Source: Macrothele yani | Lineage: Eukaryota; Arthropoda; Arachnida; Araneae; Macrothelidae | Length of the DNA stretch: 64,000 nt | Assembly: GCA_039090855.1 (NCBI GenBank) | Contig: CM077011.1 | Location: 18,105,001 to 18,169,000 of the forward strand | Reading direction: 5' to 3' | Shown here: positions 32,591-43,540 of the stretch, piece by piece | Layout: every line of letters begins with the position of its first letter | Position numbering within the stretch: the first letter of the stretch is position 1 | Translations under genes and position numbers: made by a program | Notes under the pieces: generated by a model | Told to the model about the DNA's origin: nothing | The model's input: the letters and a program-made list of their open reading frames with translations, nothing else | The model's database searches: none

Positions 32591-33562
32591 ATGGCACTGA
32601 GAAGAGAAGATGGTTCTGTAATAAGAAATAGAGGCGAAATTTTGACAAGAGTAAAAGATTTCTACTCCAAATTATATGAAAGTGATGATACATGTACTCC
32701 AAACATCATGAAAGGTATCAGTACCAGAATTCTTCCAGTCCTCCCAGCAGAAGTTGCACATGCAATCAAGAACATGAAGCGGGGAAAAACTCCAGGAGAA
32801 GATGGAATTACTGTTGACATCATACAAGAAGCAAGTGGAGAAATCGAAACAGTACTCGCCCAAATTTTTACTCGATGCCTTAATGAAGAGAAGATTCCTG
32901 AGGATTGGAACAACGCTACAATGATCCTGCTACATAAAAAAGGTGACATTGAGGATCTCAGGAACAACAGACCTATCAGCCTCCTATCAGTGGTTTATAA
33001 AATCTTCACTAAAGTTCTTTCTCACCGTTTGAAGGTAACACTGGACATGGCTCAACCGAAAGAACAAGCTGGATTCAGGAGTGGCTACAGCACTATAGAT
33101 CGTATCCACGTACTGAGAGAACTAATTGAAAGAGCGAGGGAATATGAACTTTCATTGTGCATGGCTTTTATCGATTATGAAAAAGTCTTTGATTCGGTGA
33201 AACCATCGGCAGTTAGAATGGCTCTGAAATCCTGCGGTATTGAAGATGCATACATTAATATTATTAATAACATCTATGAAAATGCAAGTGTAAAGATTCG
33301 GCTGTTTGAAAATACAACACACATAAAAATTGGAAAAGGAGTGAGACAAGGTGACACCATATCTCCGAAGCTCTTTAATGCCACATTGGAAAATGTCTTT
33401 CAATCACTGAACTGGGAAAACAAAGGGATAAAGATTAATGGAGATTATCTAACCCACCTTTCGTTTTACTGATGACATAGTCATTTTTGCAACTACCCCT
33501 ACAGAGCTGCAGAGTATTATCCAGGAACTTGCTGACAAGAGTAAAGAAGTGGGATTAAAAAA
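32591..33562 (+). pseudogene. RTE LINE reverse transcriptase domain, broken at the active site
   Basis: One 293-residue frame covers the fingers and palm: GKTPGEDGITVDIIQEA; DWNNATMILLHKKGDIEDLR followed by NNRPISLLSVVYKIFTKVLS; EQAGFRSGYSTIDRIHVLRE; MAFIDYEKVFDSV with the first catalytic Asp; and GVRQGDTISPKLFNATLENV. A frameshift at about 33466 precedes the active-site box, which reads FTDDIVIFA where FADD is usual. Both Asp remain. The frame then continues to TPTELQSIIQELADKSKEVG. Reverse transcriptase copies the element RNA at the nicked target. Confidence 0.92.
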
Positions 33563-34230
33563 TGAATTTTCATAAGACAAAAGTGATGTTCAATGCTTTT
33601 ACAAGAAATGAAGATTTATCGATTGATGGAGAAAAGCTGGAGATAACAGACACTTACGTTTATCTTGGACAGCAGATATCAAGTGAGGGTCACATTGATG
33701 AAGAAATTAATCGGCGTACAAAACTTGCCTGGAGAGCTTTTGGAGGAAACAGTATAGTTTTCAAGAGCAATATGCCATTATGTTTTAAAAGAAAAGTGTT
33801 TGATCAATGCATCCTTCCAGTGCTTACGTATGGTGCAGAGACGTTGACCTTAACTAAAAGAGACATACAAAGGCTGCAGACAACTCAAAGTACCATGGAG
33901 AGGTGCATGCTTGGTGTAACCAGGAGAGATAAAAAGAGGAACTCGTGGATCCGAAAAATGACAAGAGTGGAAGATATCATGATCAGAGTTAAATCCCTGA
34001 AATGGCCATGGGCTGGGCATACTGCCAGAAGGACAGACCATCGATGGACAGCCAAAATTTTAAATTGGATTCCAAGGGACAGGTAAATACCCAGAAGAAG
34101 ATCTCATGGGAGATGGGTGGATGAAATTCGAAAGTATGCGGGAGTGACATGGAGGAGACTGGCACAAGACAGACCGTTGTGGAGGAAACTTGGGGAGACC
34201 TTCTTCCAGCAGTGGATTGATAATGGTTAA
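33562..34230 (+). pseudogene. RTE LINE C-terminal domain
   Basis: A 174-residue frame: MNFHKTKVMFNAFTRN, then TYVYLGQQISSEGHIDEEIN, CILPVLTYGAETLTLTKRDI and VKSLKWPWAGHTARRTDHRW. After a stop at 34084 it continues RRRSHGRWVDEIRKYAGVTW, RRLAQDRPLWRKLGE and TFFQQWIDNG, ending before the GATGAT tail. This domain follows the RT palm in RTE, CR1 and related LINEs. It is the reference for the scraps at 2.0, 26.6 and 50.7 kb. Confidence 0.88.
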
Positions 34231-34261
34231 TGATGATGATGATGATGATGATATATATATA
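34226..34261. repeat. GAT repeat tail and TA microsatellite
   Basis: (ATG)n at 34230-34251 followed directly by (AT)n. The first forms the LINE 3' tail; the second is flanking target sequence. Confidence 0.9.
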
Positions 34262-35361
34262 AAGGGCTGCCGTTTGTTTGTTGATAATTGTAAAAGTTTG
34301 CGTACTCTAAGAGAAATCGAAAAATACCATATCGGGTTTCTCTGGGGGGATAATAAGAATTCCGAGTAAGTTACTAGATTTAACAGATCTACTCAGATTT
34401 AATAATATATAAATTTTCGTACCAAAATTGAATCTGTCTTATTTCAGTTCTGACACTACGTAAACCGCTTCTTTTTCTTGAGATTTATTCATTTAATTGT
34501 GCATTTAGAAGTATTTGTAATAGGTCACGTTGATTTCCACGGTTATAGTAGAACATAGACGTACATTTTTCTTGCTTTACAGTAAATTCTGCGAAATGCG
34601 CTTGTAGTTCATGGCTACCGTGACAAACATCGGTCTATAAAAGCCTAGTCCTAGCATTTCTTACGGGCTATTTTGCGAAAATATTCAGTAAATTCGCGTA
34701 ACATCATATTTAAAAGAGCTTCAGCGTTTATGAAAAATCGTTTCGGGACATAACTCTGGAAAAAAACTCTGCAAACGGCCTTTATTGTTCTTAAAGTTCC
34801 GCAGATATTAAAAGATAATGATCTTTGCGGCAGAATGGTTAAAAACCTATTATCTTCAGACACTTTAAAGCGAAGTGACGTGTCTTTAGAATTTCCTTTG
34901 TTGTGCTCATTTTTTCTTTCTTTGCTTCGGCCTTGCACGCTGACAGGATGAAATTTTCAGTTACCTTCGTGATAAGACACAAAGTGCTTCTGGCAACTTT
35001 TGTTCTTTCTTCCAGCCCAGTAATATTCATATTAAAATAATCCTTCACATTAGGAGAAAGTTTTGCATTCTAGTACAAATTGAAAGTAACATTTTTAAGC
35101 ATCTTTTACTATGCATTTCTTTGTTCGTTTCCAATATCATGAATCTGCTTGTCAAATTTTGCGTGCTTCGTTCCGGAACATTGACAGCATGAATCTTAAA
35201 ACAGGAGCATAAAGAATTAAAATGAAAAGTTTGTACTCAGGATTTGTTACTTTTAGAAAAAGAAGAAATTAATAATTTAATATATTTCCTTGTTCTGAAA
35301 TTCACCTTCCAATGAAGCATAAAATGAAGTGCTATTTCCAGCGTAACTCAATCTAAAATAT
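34262..35361. other. No recognisable gene
   Basis: AT-rich. The minus-strand frames at 34651-34938 and 34839-35048 have no motif that I recognise. Confidence 0.45.
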
Positions 35362-35364
35362 ATA

Positions 35365-36585
35365 CACTATCTACCAACAAGTAATTGGACAGCCCTGCAA
35401 TCGACGATATCTGCGGTCCTGATACACGTCACGGCCGCCGCCGTTAAATATCGTGTGGGAAACAACAACGCAACCAGTCGCATGCAAGATGCCACGCAGT
35501 TCGGAGCTCTCTGATTTCGAGAAAGGTGTAATCGTCGGGTATCACAGAAATCTCCGATCAATACGTGACATACCCAGCGAGTTGAAGTACCCAAAATCGA
35601 CAATGGTCTACGTGATTAGCAAGTGGAAGCTGAGAGGTGACTGTCGGAATGTGCCCCCAACCCGGCAGACCCACAAAACTGGGAGTTAGAGACCGACGGG
35701 TGCTGGCCAGAGAAATTCGGCAGAACTGCACCAAATCGATGGACCACATCCGCGAGGAGTTTCAACAGGCATCCGGAAATGTTCTTTTGATGAATACCAT
35801 CCGTAAGGAAGCCCATCTGCTCGGTTATCATGGACGTGCTGCCGCCCACAAGATTTTGATCACAAAGTCTAATAGTGCTGCTCGGCTAACGTGGTGCAAA
35901 GAACGTCTACAATGGGCCGTTGAGCAGTGAAAACAGGTTCTCGGGAGCGAAGAATCAAGGTTCACCCTCTACCGTTCGAATGGCAGGGTCTTGGTTTGGC
36001 GTCTGCCTGGAGAACGCCTCTTGCTGGAATGTATTGTGCTAACTGTGAAGTTCGGTGGCGGTGGAATTATGCAATTGGGGTGTTTCTCCTGGTATGGCAC
36101 GGGACCCTTGGTCGCAATTCCCTGGTAGACTGAACGCCGAGACCTACTGCACCATTTTGGATGACCATGCGCTTCCTACGTTGTGGCAGTTTTACGGGGT
36201 GGACCCATGTTACTTTCAGGATGACAATGCCACCTGTCATGTTGCGAAGTCCACCATGGCTTGGTATTGTGACAATGGGGTTAATCGAATGGACTGGCCT
36301 GCGCAGAGCCCGAACCTTAACCCTATCGAGCACCTCTGGGACGAGTTGGAGCGTCGACTTAAGGGGTGCCCCCACCGTCCGAAATCGCTGAAGGAACTGA
36401 CCTGTCTTCTCCAAGCCGATTGGAAGAAAATACCGCTAGCCGTCGTACAACGCCTGGTTGAGAGTATGCCCCGGAGGGTCGCAGCTGTAATCGCCGCTCG
36501 TGGAGGCTCCACCAACTATTGAAGGTGAATAAACTTCGTTTTCCTTTGTTATCACAGGTGTCCAATTACTTGTTGGTAGATAGTG
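35365..36585 (+). mobile_element. Tc1-like transposon with perfect termini
   Basis: CACTATCTACCAACAAGTAA followed by TTGGACA (35365-35391) is mirrored exactly at 36559-36585, and both ends abut TA. The element is 1.22 kb. Perfect terminal repeats suggest that this is among the more recent DNA-transposon insertions in the window. Confidence 0.96.
35489..36522 (+). pseudogene. Tc1 transposase, recently broken
   Basis: From the start MPRSSELSDFEKGVIVGYHR (35489), helix-turn-helix SIRDIPSELKYPKSTMVYVI is followed by a frameshift near 35650. The second frame runs from GRPTKLGVRDRRVLAREIRQ to LTWCKERLQWAVEQ, a TGA stop at 35928 (probably from Trp), then KQVLGSEESRFTLYRSNGRV. The usual WSDES box reads GSEES, so the first catalytic Asp is replaced by Glu. 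After a frameshift near 36110, CYFQDDNATCHVAKSTMAWY keeps the second Asp and SPNLNPIEHLWDELERRLKG keeps the Glu. It ends ARGGSTNY at 36522. Two frameshifts, one stop and one active-site change. Confidence 0.93.
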
Positions 36586-36691
36586 TATTTTAAGTTATTT
36601 TAAATAGTACGAGAGGTGCTCCGAAAGTAATGCCTGTTGCACCGGGCTTTCTGGAGTGTAGCTGCATGACTAGATGCTTTGCGGGGAATAT

Positions 36692-37650
36692 ACACTCATT
36701 AGTCGTAACATTAAGACCACCAGTAATGACCTGTTGGGCCTAATTTGGTCGTTATATCCTCTTACATACTGCATTGAATTGATTCCACTTAACCGCTGTA
36801 GGTGCCCTCAGGCATTCTGTACCACCTAGGAAGGACAGAGTCCTTGAGGTTTTCGATCCTCAAGAGGCCCTGTCGAACGTTGCGTTCCACCACAGTCCAT
36901 AATTGTTCGATGGAATTCATCTTCCGCAGAGTTGTATCTCTCAGAGAAGCACACTAAATGCTTGGATATGATTGTCGGATTAGTCATGCATAATGCGAGC
37001 CTTGTGACGAGGGACGTGCTGTTTTGAAACGATCCAGTACAATATGGACACATGATTGATATGTAGAGAAACGATTGAATCGATATGCTACCTAGAAAAC
37101 AGCTGGCGTCGAAGGCGTATTCCACGGGTACGGGAGAACTCAGAGATGTGTACATTAAAGTAATTTCCTTATTATCATAGAGTCACCGCCGGATTGCTTT
37201 CACCGAGCCTCCCTGTCTGGTTACACCTGCTTACTTGATAGGCGTCGAGTATGGACACGTCCATCAGCACTTTCCTGCTGAAACCTGCACTCATCGGGCA
37301 GGATGACTGTTTTTCCAGTTGTCCAATGTTCTCGACAGCACGGCCAATTGGAGATTACCTCAGCTGTCAACCAGTGGCGGTCTTCCCTTGCCCTACACGT
37401 TGAGAGTGTGCATTTTCTTTTCGGGCCGTTCTCACCACACCTTTATTACGGGCTCCCTCGAACACACAGCACTGGTTGCTGAGATATTGGTACCAGATGT
37501 TCTTGTGCAGATACTCATTCCCTCCTGGAATTCCGATATCTCATCCTCTTGCCGCAATTGCACTGGCTCTCATTGGTGAAGTGACACACCTTATACGTGT
37601 AGTTTATATACAATACTTGCTCACTAAATTACGACTTCCACCTAAATTAT
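36692..37650 (-). mobile_element. Tc1-like transposon remnant
   Basis: A left terminus-like stretch ACACTCATTAGTCGTAACAT, then TAAGACCACC, at 36694 resembles the left end of the element at 2871 (ATTATGACCACC). The decayed transposase is on the minus strand. The right end is not clear. Confidence 0.65.
36790..37560 (-). pseudogene. Tc1 transposase, heavily decayed
   Basis: On the minus strand, TGKTVILPDECRFQQESADG (about 37260-37320) followed by RVHTRRLSSKQV matches the first catalytic region with its Asp-Glu pair. The C-terminus reads MNSIEQLWTVVERNVRQGLL (about 36870-36920) and RIENLKDSVLPRWYRMPEG, the NPIEHLW region with its Glu. The middle, including the second Asp, is unreadable. Confidence 0.75.
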
Positions 37651-37753
37651 CATGAATCCCTAATTTTTACCGGAGAAATGTCACCACCCAACGTAGCATC
37701 GATTTCACGAATTGTCTTCACAGTTGCGTGGAGATCAGAAGAAAAACTGTTTG

Positions 37754-39151
37754 TACATTCTCGAACAATGAAATTTGCGCACCTAGAAGAAAACATGTTA
37801 CAACCACGAAACTTTGCAAATAGCTGGAGTTGGTGCTGCTATGCAAATAATCCACGTTTGGTGCAAGTGCGCATGACCGCACACCCTGTGGCGGCTCTGT
37901 AAGCACGAACCGGTATGTAGGCGATGCCTCATGAAAGCGAAAAGCATCAGCCGACGCAAAGCAAGAGTAAAGAGAGACATGCATGCCGGGTAGACGCCAG
38001 AGACGTCGTTTAACGCAACGTACAGACTTTGAGAGAGGTTGGAGCATCGAGCTGAAAACCCCAGGGCTGTCGGCGCGCCATATAGCCCGCCACGTGGATC
38101 GTTCTGACCATACCATCCGACTGTGTTGGGAGCGGTGGACACGTGACGACACTGCTACATGGCGGAGCGGCTCCGGACTGACCTGGAGGACCACCGGTAG
38201 AGAGGATCGAAGGATCATGCGCCAGGCTCGAACGGATACCACGAGGATCCGATCCACTGTACAGGTAAATGTAGCAGCTACTGTGTGCCCACGAACCATT
38301 TCCCGACGCCTCGCGAAGGCGAATCTGCAATCCCAGCGCCCCTTACGTGCGCTGCCACTAACACCGGAACATCGCCGGCTCCGTGTGCATTGGTTCCAGG
38401 CCAGAATGACGTGGAACACCACAGATTGGCGACTTGTGGAGTTTAGCAATGAGTGCCGCTTTGTTTTAGAGACAGATGACCATCGTGCCTGTGTGTGGAG
38501 TACCCCGTGTCCAAGGGACAATCTCAACCTCGCTATCGAACGCCACACCTCCCCCACTGAAGGCATTATGGCCTGTGGAGCCATTGCCTACGATAGCCGA
38601 TCAGCTCTATAATAGTGGTACGTGGATCATTGACGGGCCAGCGGTATGTGGATGAGATCCTACGGCCTCATATGCTCCCATTCCTGGCCGGGATTCCAGG
38701 TGAGCTGTACCAGCAGGATAATGTCCTCCCGCACACTGCTCGGGTTGCCCAGGACAGCTTACGTCATGTTCAGACACTTCCATGGCCTGCCCGCTCCCCG
38801 GACATGTCCCCTATCGAGCATATGCGGGACCATTTGAAACGCGCCGCCGTGCCGCACTATCCGGGATTTGGAGCAAACCGTCCAACACGTGTGGGCCAGT
38901 CTGCCGCAGGACAACATCAGCCGTCTGTTCGCCTCTATGCCGGACCGTAGTGCACCATGTATCTCCGAACGAGGCGGTGCGACGCGCTATTGAAGATTAT
39001 CGGACTGCGTGCCACAGATCCCTCTGTAATTGTCCTGCAGCTCTGTTTTTGCCATCATGTGCATCATTCATTTCTATCATTAAGTCTATAAAATTTCAGT
39101 TTAATCCGATACTTTCTTCTTGGTGAGCAAATTTCATTGTCCACGAGTGTA
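37754..39151 (+). mobile_element. Tc1-like transposon with both termini
   Basis: The left TACATTCTCGAACAATGAAA, TTTGCGCACCTAGAAG pairs with the right end, which reads on the minus strand TACACTCGTGGACAATGAAA, TTTGCTCACCAAGAAG. The terminal repeats are about 40 bp with several mismatches. The transposase is on the plus strand. Confidence 0.88.
37983..38950 (+). pseudogene. Tc1 transposase, broken
   Basis: A 209-residue first block starts MPGRRQRRRLTQRTDFERGW, with a helix-turn-helix around GLSARHIARHVDRSDHTIRL. It continues with TTDWRLVEFSNECRFVLETD, where the expected SDESRF reads SNECRF, so the first catalytic Asp is Asn. A cluster of stops at about 38610 ends it. The second block (38615-38950) has GELYQQDNVLPHTARVAQDS with the second Asp, and ARSPDMSPIEHMRDHLKRAA with the Glu. 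The overlapping long minus-strand frame (37718-38584) is an antisense shadow. Confidence 0.9.
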
Positions 39152-39720
39152 TCACTGCCCATAATTCTTTTGCGTAGCGGGGTGGTGTGTCAACATACCG
39201 CAAATGGTGTTCCACAGGATCCCTCACATATTGAATTGGGTTCAGATCAGGAGTCTTTGAGGACCATCCAAGATGTCTCATATCAGCAGGGCAGTTATCT
39301 ACCGCGAGGGGAGTACATGCAGCAAAGATGCATTGTATTAATACAAGTAACTCAGGAATTGCGTCTTATGGCACATTACACCATTGTCCTCCCAGTTAGC
39401 CACTCGGACTGTCATGTATCTGTTCTGAATTAGGTCACTCTGGGAGTCGACATTCGATGATTTATAAGTTGTGCTCCACAGGACAAAAAAGTTTGAAACG
39501 TGGCTGTCTTGAATATTTATTAAAATAATGTAGATACCGTTGGACACCGCATGCCACCACGAAAAGACGTGCATTGTCTTGTTGGTAAATGTTAAAATGG
39601 CCGCGGAAGAAAGTATTATGACACTCTAAAATGTTATTCATGTGTCGTTGGGCAGCCAGATTTCGTTTGAACATTAAATACAATCGGGTGTCGTGACGAA
39701 CGGCACTCCGCACCATAAAT
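39152..39720 (-). pseudogene. Tc1 transposase, 3' half, broken
   Basis: The minus-strand block 39716-39462 reads MVRSAVRHDTRLYLMFKRNL, AAQRHMNNILECHNTFF and HFNIYQQDNARLFVVACGVQ, with the second Asp in QQDNA. The block at 39281-39160 reads SSKTPDLNPIQYVRDPVEHH, where the catalytic NPIEH Glu is now Gln. The fragment abuts the right end of the preceding Tc1 element, which may have inserted into it. Confidence 0.85.
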
Positions 39721-40040
39721 CCGATGGTCTGGCTAGTATTGTGTATGTGAAAGTATGATTAATCTTTCCTTAGCCCTTGACAATGTCTCACCTTCATTCT
39801 CTCATCATCTGCATCGACACAGAAGCGGAACAATACATAAAGAGTATGCTGATACCATTCCTCTACTTAAACCCTCCGCTCTCGACAGCACAGCACAGAA
39901 ACTTCTCGCATTAAACATCTATCTGAGAAAATAGTCTCATTGGACGCTGTATATACAATCAAATTTCCACTAAACGTCACACAATAGGAAAATATAATTT
40001 AAGAGCGTAATTTCTTTAGATCCCTAAAAGATACTACTAA

Positions 40041-40077
40041 CAGATCTGCCATATACTTAAGATATGGCAGATCTGTT
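40041..40077. repeat. Perfect palindrome with 15-bp arms
   Basis: ACAGATCTGCCATAT is mirrored exactly by ATATGGCAGATCTGT around a 7-bp loop. It has no adjacent gene. Confidence 0.9.
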
Positions 40078-40631
40078 TGTGGTTGCCTTTTTCGGGATGA
40101 GGCGATCTTATCGTCGTATGTAAGTTTATGTGGATCAGATCCGTGGAGATGAATGAATACATATATCATCTCTAATTAAAAGTTGTAAGCACCATGTTGT
40201 TATGCAAATAGGCAGACTTATATTTATAGATATCAGTCGATACCGCCCCCATGTATTACTTCTAAACGCCACGCTCAAATAGCGCAAGTGCAGCGCTAAT
40301 TGTCTAAGCATATAAACCTGGTGCTACCATACAGCTGAATTTCAGTTTACCTAATATCATAATAGGTAGTCTGTAAACAAGATCATCTCGGTCGGCAGTG
40401 CCAAGAATTTTACCAGTGACCTTTTGAGGATTTTATTTCTATCATATACACCTAAGTGGCAACTTACAAGGTATACATGCACTCGTCAGATAGATGGCAT
40501 GCGAGGGAGTTCAAATCAAGCAAAATTGCTCGTCGAGCATTCGTTAGCATTCGATCTGGAATCAGTATGTGCAAGGCGGCATGATAGTTGGCGCCCAGCG
40601 TCTGCGCCAAATATCATGTTGTACGCGAATA

Positions 40632-40707
40632 CAACCTGATAGAAACGGTTGTATGCGCATACTTTAGGAAGATTTCCTAAACTGAAATCTTCCTGAAGAA
40701 TTCACAT
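40632..40707. repeat. Imperfect hairpin-forming repeat
   Basis: AACGGTTGTATGCGCATACT with TTAGGAAGATTTC is mirrored by GAAATCTTCCTGAAGAATTC with ACATACAACTGTTGC, with a 7-bp loop and a few mismatches. Confidence 0.75.
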
Positions 40708-40984
40708 ACAACTGTTGCAACGTCTTACTGTGATTGTAGCGGCGCACGAAAAGAATTCCAGCAATATGTGATTTTGGGGACAACAGCTTGTACATCAAAG
40801 GGGACTAGAAAAAACCGTGCACTAAGCAGACTAAACACAGCCTAGGCAAAAGATTGTAGAATTCAGTTTTTGAGGGCGATCTCCGAACGCACTAGATATC
40901 AGACGAATGGGTTATAAGAGCCGATGGCCATGTTGCAAGTGTCCTTTGACTACTCTTGTGGTACTCAAACCCTCTTTCTGACGG

Positions 40985-41330
40985 TGGCCAGAGACCAATC
41001 CACATCTTTCCACTGCAGAGCCGAATGACCAATCCACATCTTTCTACTGCAGCCGAATGACCAATCCACATCTTTCTTCGCCAGAGACCAATCCACATAT
41101 TTCTACTACAGAGCCGAATCCACAACTTTCTTCGCCAGAGACCAATCCACATCTTTCTACTGCAGCCGAATAACCAATCCACATATTTCTACTGCAGAGC
41201 CGAATGACCAATCCACATCTTTCTTCGCCAGAGACCAATCCACATCTTTCTACGGCAGCCGAATGACCAATCCACATCTTTCTTCGCCAGAGACCAATCC
41301 ACATCTTTCTACTGCAGAGCTCAATTACGC
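40985..41330. repeat. Compound minisatellite grown inside a SINE-like repeat
   Basis: About ten alternating blocks: AGAGACCAATCCACATCTTT then CTTCGCC, and GAGCCGAATGACCAATCCAC then ATCTTTCTACTGCA. The right edge runs straight into GCTACGCCGGCATGGACTTA, the same tail seen after GAGCCGAATGATTTCTC in the SINE-like copy at 41.64-41.80 kb. The array therefore seems to have expanded from a piece of that repeat. The minus-strand frame (CGLVSGEER-type repeats) is not a gene. Confidence 0.85.
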
Positions 41331-41639
41331 TACGCCGGCATGGACTTATCACTGCTAATTGCCATCTTGACATGTGCATCACTTCTGTAGTACGTCATAC
41401 GCTTCCCCCCCCCCCTTCTTGAGAAAGGCAGGGTCACGAAATCGCAGGTTTCGTGGCCACTGCAAGCAATACTTAAAGTAACTCTCTGTAGAAGAAGAAA
41501 TTTTCATTAATTCAAGGTGATGTGGGGAAGAAGCATTACACATTTTTAGAAGAAAGAATTCTCGTTAATTCTTACGATATGTAGAAGGAACAGCACACAT
41601 TTTTCGAAGAGCTTAACGGCCAGTAGATTCATTTTGACG

Positions 41640-41800
41640 TTCGGGCGCCAATGCGAAATTCACAACACAAATTCACCGGTGGCGGTATACGAACACACAT
41701 CCTTCTGCTCTGGAGCCGAATGATTTCTCAATTAAGCTACGCCGGCAAGGGTTTATCACTGATTCTTGTCTTCGTACGTGCGTCACCCCTGCAGTACGTC
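41640..41800 (-). repeat. tRNA-like SINE copy, family 3
   Basis: Contains GTGGCGGTATACGAACACAC, GAGCCGAATGATTTCTCAAT, AAGCTACGCCGGCAAGGGTT and TACGTGCGTCACCCCTGCAG with TACGTCAC. Layout and tail resemble the family-2 SINE at 3.0-3.5 kb (AGCTACGCGG... GGCAGGTACGTCAC) and the right edge of the 41-kb minisatellite. It is too diverged for a cloverleaf. Confidence 0.55.
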
Positions 41801-41889
41801 ACATTCTGACCCAGCAGGTGTTTTAGTCTGCTAGAAGTGTTTATTTAGCGTGTCGCACCACCCCTTGCTAATATTGTGCGTGGAAATCC

Positions 41890-42305
41890 CACCAGGTGGC
41901 ACAGTGGTCTAAGCGATGGTTTCAGATCATTCGCCTAAGATGGGTCCGAGTTTGAATCCCGGTAAGGCATGGATGTTGTATTTGTCTTACGGCACTGGCT
42001 CTCTCCATTCCCCGGAGCTAGTGACCCTAACTTAGGGACTGGCGACTGCTTATTTTTTTTTTTTTTTTGATTGGAGGTTTAACGACCACCGTGAGCAACT
42101 CAATGGGCTATAAGCAGTCGCCCGTCCCTAATTTAGGGTCACTGGTTCCAGGGAAGGGAGAGAGCCAGTGCCGTAAGACAAACACAACATCCATGCCTGA
42201 CCGGGATTCGAACCCGGACCCCTTACGGACGAATGATCAGAGGCCAACGCCTTAGACCACTGCGCCACCGGGGCGGCGGCGACCGCTTATATCAAACTTA
42301 ATTGC
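41890..42305 (+). repeat. Family-1 SINE, plus-oriented, interrupted
   Basis: The tRNA-like head CCAGGTGGCACAGTGGTCTA, then GTTTGAATCCC (weakened B box), is followed by the family body GGATGTTGTATTTGTCTTAC. The body is split at GGCGACTGCTTA by a second copy, then resumes at 42278 with TTGCTCACGGTGGTCATTCA and an A-rich tail. It is older than the copy inside it. Confidence 0.85.
42054..42277 (-). repeat. Family-1 SINE inserted into another family-1 SINE
   Basis: Minus-oriented: poly-T at the left (the A tail), head at the right with A box TGGCGCAGTGG and B box GGTTCGAATCC. The target duplication GGCGACTGCTTAT / GGCGACCGCTTAT (42041-42053 and 42278-42290) brackets it exactly. The head is sharp and the tail long, so it is a young insertion. 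Confidence 0.93.
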
Positions 42306-42309
42306 TCAC

Positions 42310-43287
42310 GGTGGTCATTCAACCCGCAATAAAACAAAATCCCGGGAGCACGTTCGATTTCAAGATGCACTGCCACATCTGGCGTCAATTACGATGTCGC
42401 TTTCAGAATCGCTCAGATCACTCGATTTCCAATTCCTACCCTCATTCGAGCGCGGATTCTTGAGAAGCAGGTCTTTCTGGTTCTCTGTAGCAACACCGGC
42501 AGTCTGTCGCAGTTCGCGCTGGGAATAAGCACAGCGTATATGACATCGGTTGGTTGATAAGTGTACTGATTTTCTCTCTTCAACTCTGTCAAATTAATGA
42601 ATTATTTCGAAATTTAATCTGTTCAAATTAAACGCTATATGACGAGATTTTATTTGTTCAAATTAAATGCGATAAGCGAGATTTTACCTGTTCAAATGAA
42701 ATGCAATGTATTGATCATTTCAGAAAAGATTACCGTAACCTGCATTGTATTTATTAAAACTTTCATCTGTAATAATAGTCTGCTGACCTGATTCATTGTT
42801 ATTTAAATAACGTACGTATTAGGTTCTTTTTGCTTGTGAACGAATGCTACTTCAGCTTGCTCATGTATATGATCTGAACGCCAGTTCAGCATCCAGTTTC
42901 AGTCTGTTTTGATATTTTCATCAATTCTATAACTAGCTTTAAGATCCCTTCTGATTAGCGAGTCTTAGAACTTCAAAGTAATCGATTTCATGAACTTGGG
43001 ACTGCAACACAGGTTACTTTTCTGAAATCTTATAAAACGAAATTACATTTCTTATTAAATAAAAGTTATTGTTTACCGAAAAAAATTAACTTTAACGAAT
43101 TGTACAGTAAATCATAATTGAATAATTATAACAGGAAAGTGCCGACCCAAAAAAAGGAATGGAATAATAATTCCTTAGTAATGTTGAATTACTTAAGGGA
43201 TAAATCTGAATCTAAGAACAACATTTATTTTCAATAAAAATGAGTATTCTGTTAATACATACTAAATGAAAAAAACACTCTGCCAAT
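42310..43287. other. No recognisable gene
   Basis: AT-rich. A short direct repeat (TGTTCAAATTAAACGC / TGTTCAAATTAAATGC) lies near 42620-42670. No coding motif was seen. Confidence 0.45.
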
Positions 43288-43540
43288 ACAGTGGGTTATC
43301 TTTGCATTAAGACACCCCTGTTTTACTTATTCCGAGGTATAACGAAGAACCACGTAGCATCAACATCAAATGCTGCTACTATAAATTGTGCACACCATCG
43401 CTAAACGCTTGATTGTGTTAGGCAAACGTGGCGACATAAGCTAATTTGACCGCTGCCAGAAAGTTGGAGTCCGGAGGGCAGGTGCTAGCATTTCAGAAAG
43501 AGCTACACTTGTTGGCTGCTCCCGTACTACTGTAACAAGG

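Larger units (their letters stand above)
31055..34253 (+). mobile_element. RTE-type non-LTR retrotransposon, about 3.2 kb
   Basis: Parts in order: a 5' leader without coding motifs (31055-31390), an apurinic/apyrimidinic endonuclease domain (about 31400-32160), a linker, a reverse transcriptase (32591-33560), a C-terminal domain (33562-34230), and a 3' end made of GATGATGATGATGATGATGA rather than poly-A. A short 3' microsatellite tail is a known feature of RTE-clade LINEs. The element is close to full length but broken by stops and frameshifts. Confidence 0.9.
39721..40984. other. No gene; two short palindromes
   Basis: No coding motif was seen. A 15-bp-arm palindrome lies at 40041-40077 and a longer imperfect hairpin at 40632-40707 (listed separately). 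Confidence 0.45.

Noticed and set aside
36604..36640. GAGGTGCTCCGAAAGTAATGC as a mariner-type terminal repeat
   Set aside because: It resembles such ends from memory, but no partner end or coding sequence was found next to it.
37718..38584. 288-residue open frame on the minus strand
   Set aside because: Antisense shadow of the Tc1 transposase on the plus strand; no motif of its own.
40892..41382. Repetitive CGLVSGEERCGLV-type protein
   Set aside because: Product of a minisatellite read in frame; no start context or neighbouring coding sequence supports a gene.
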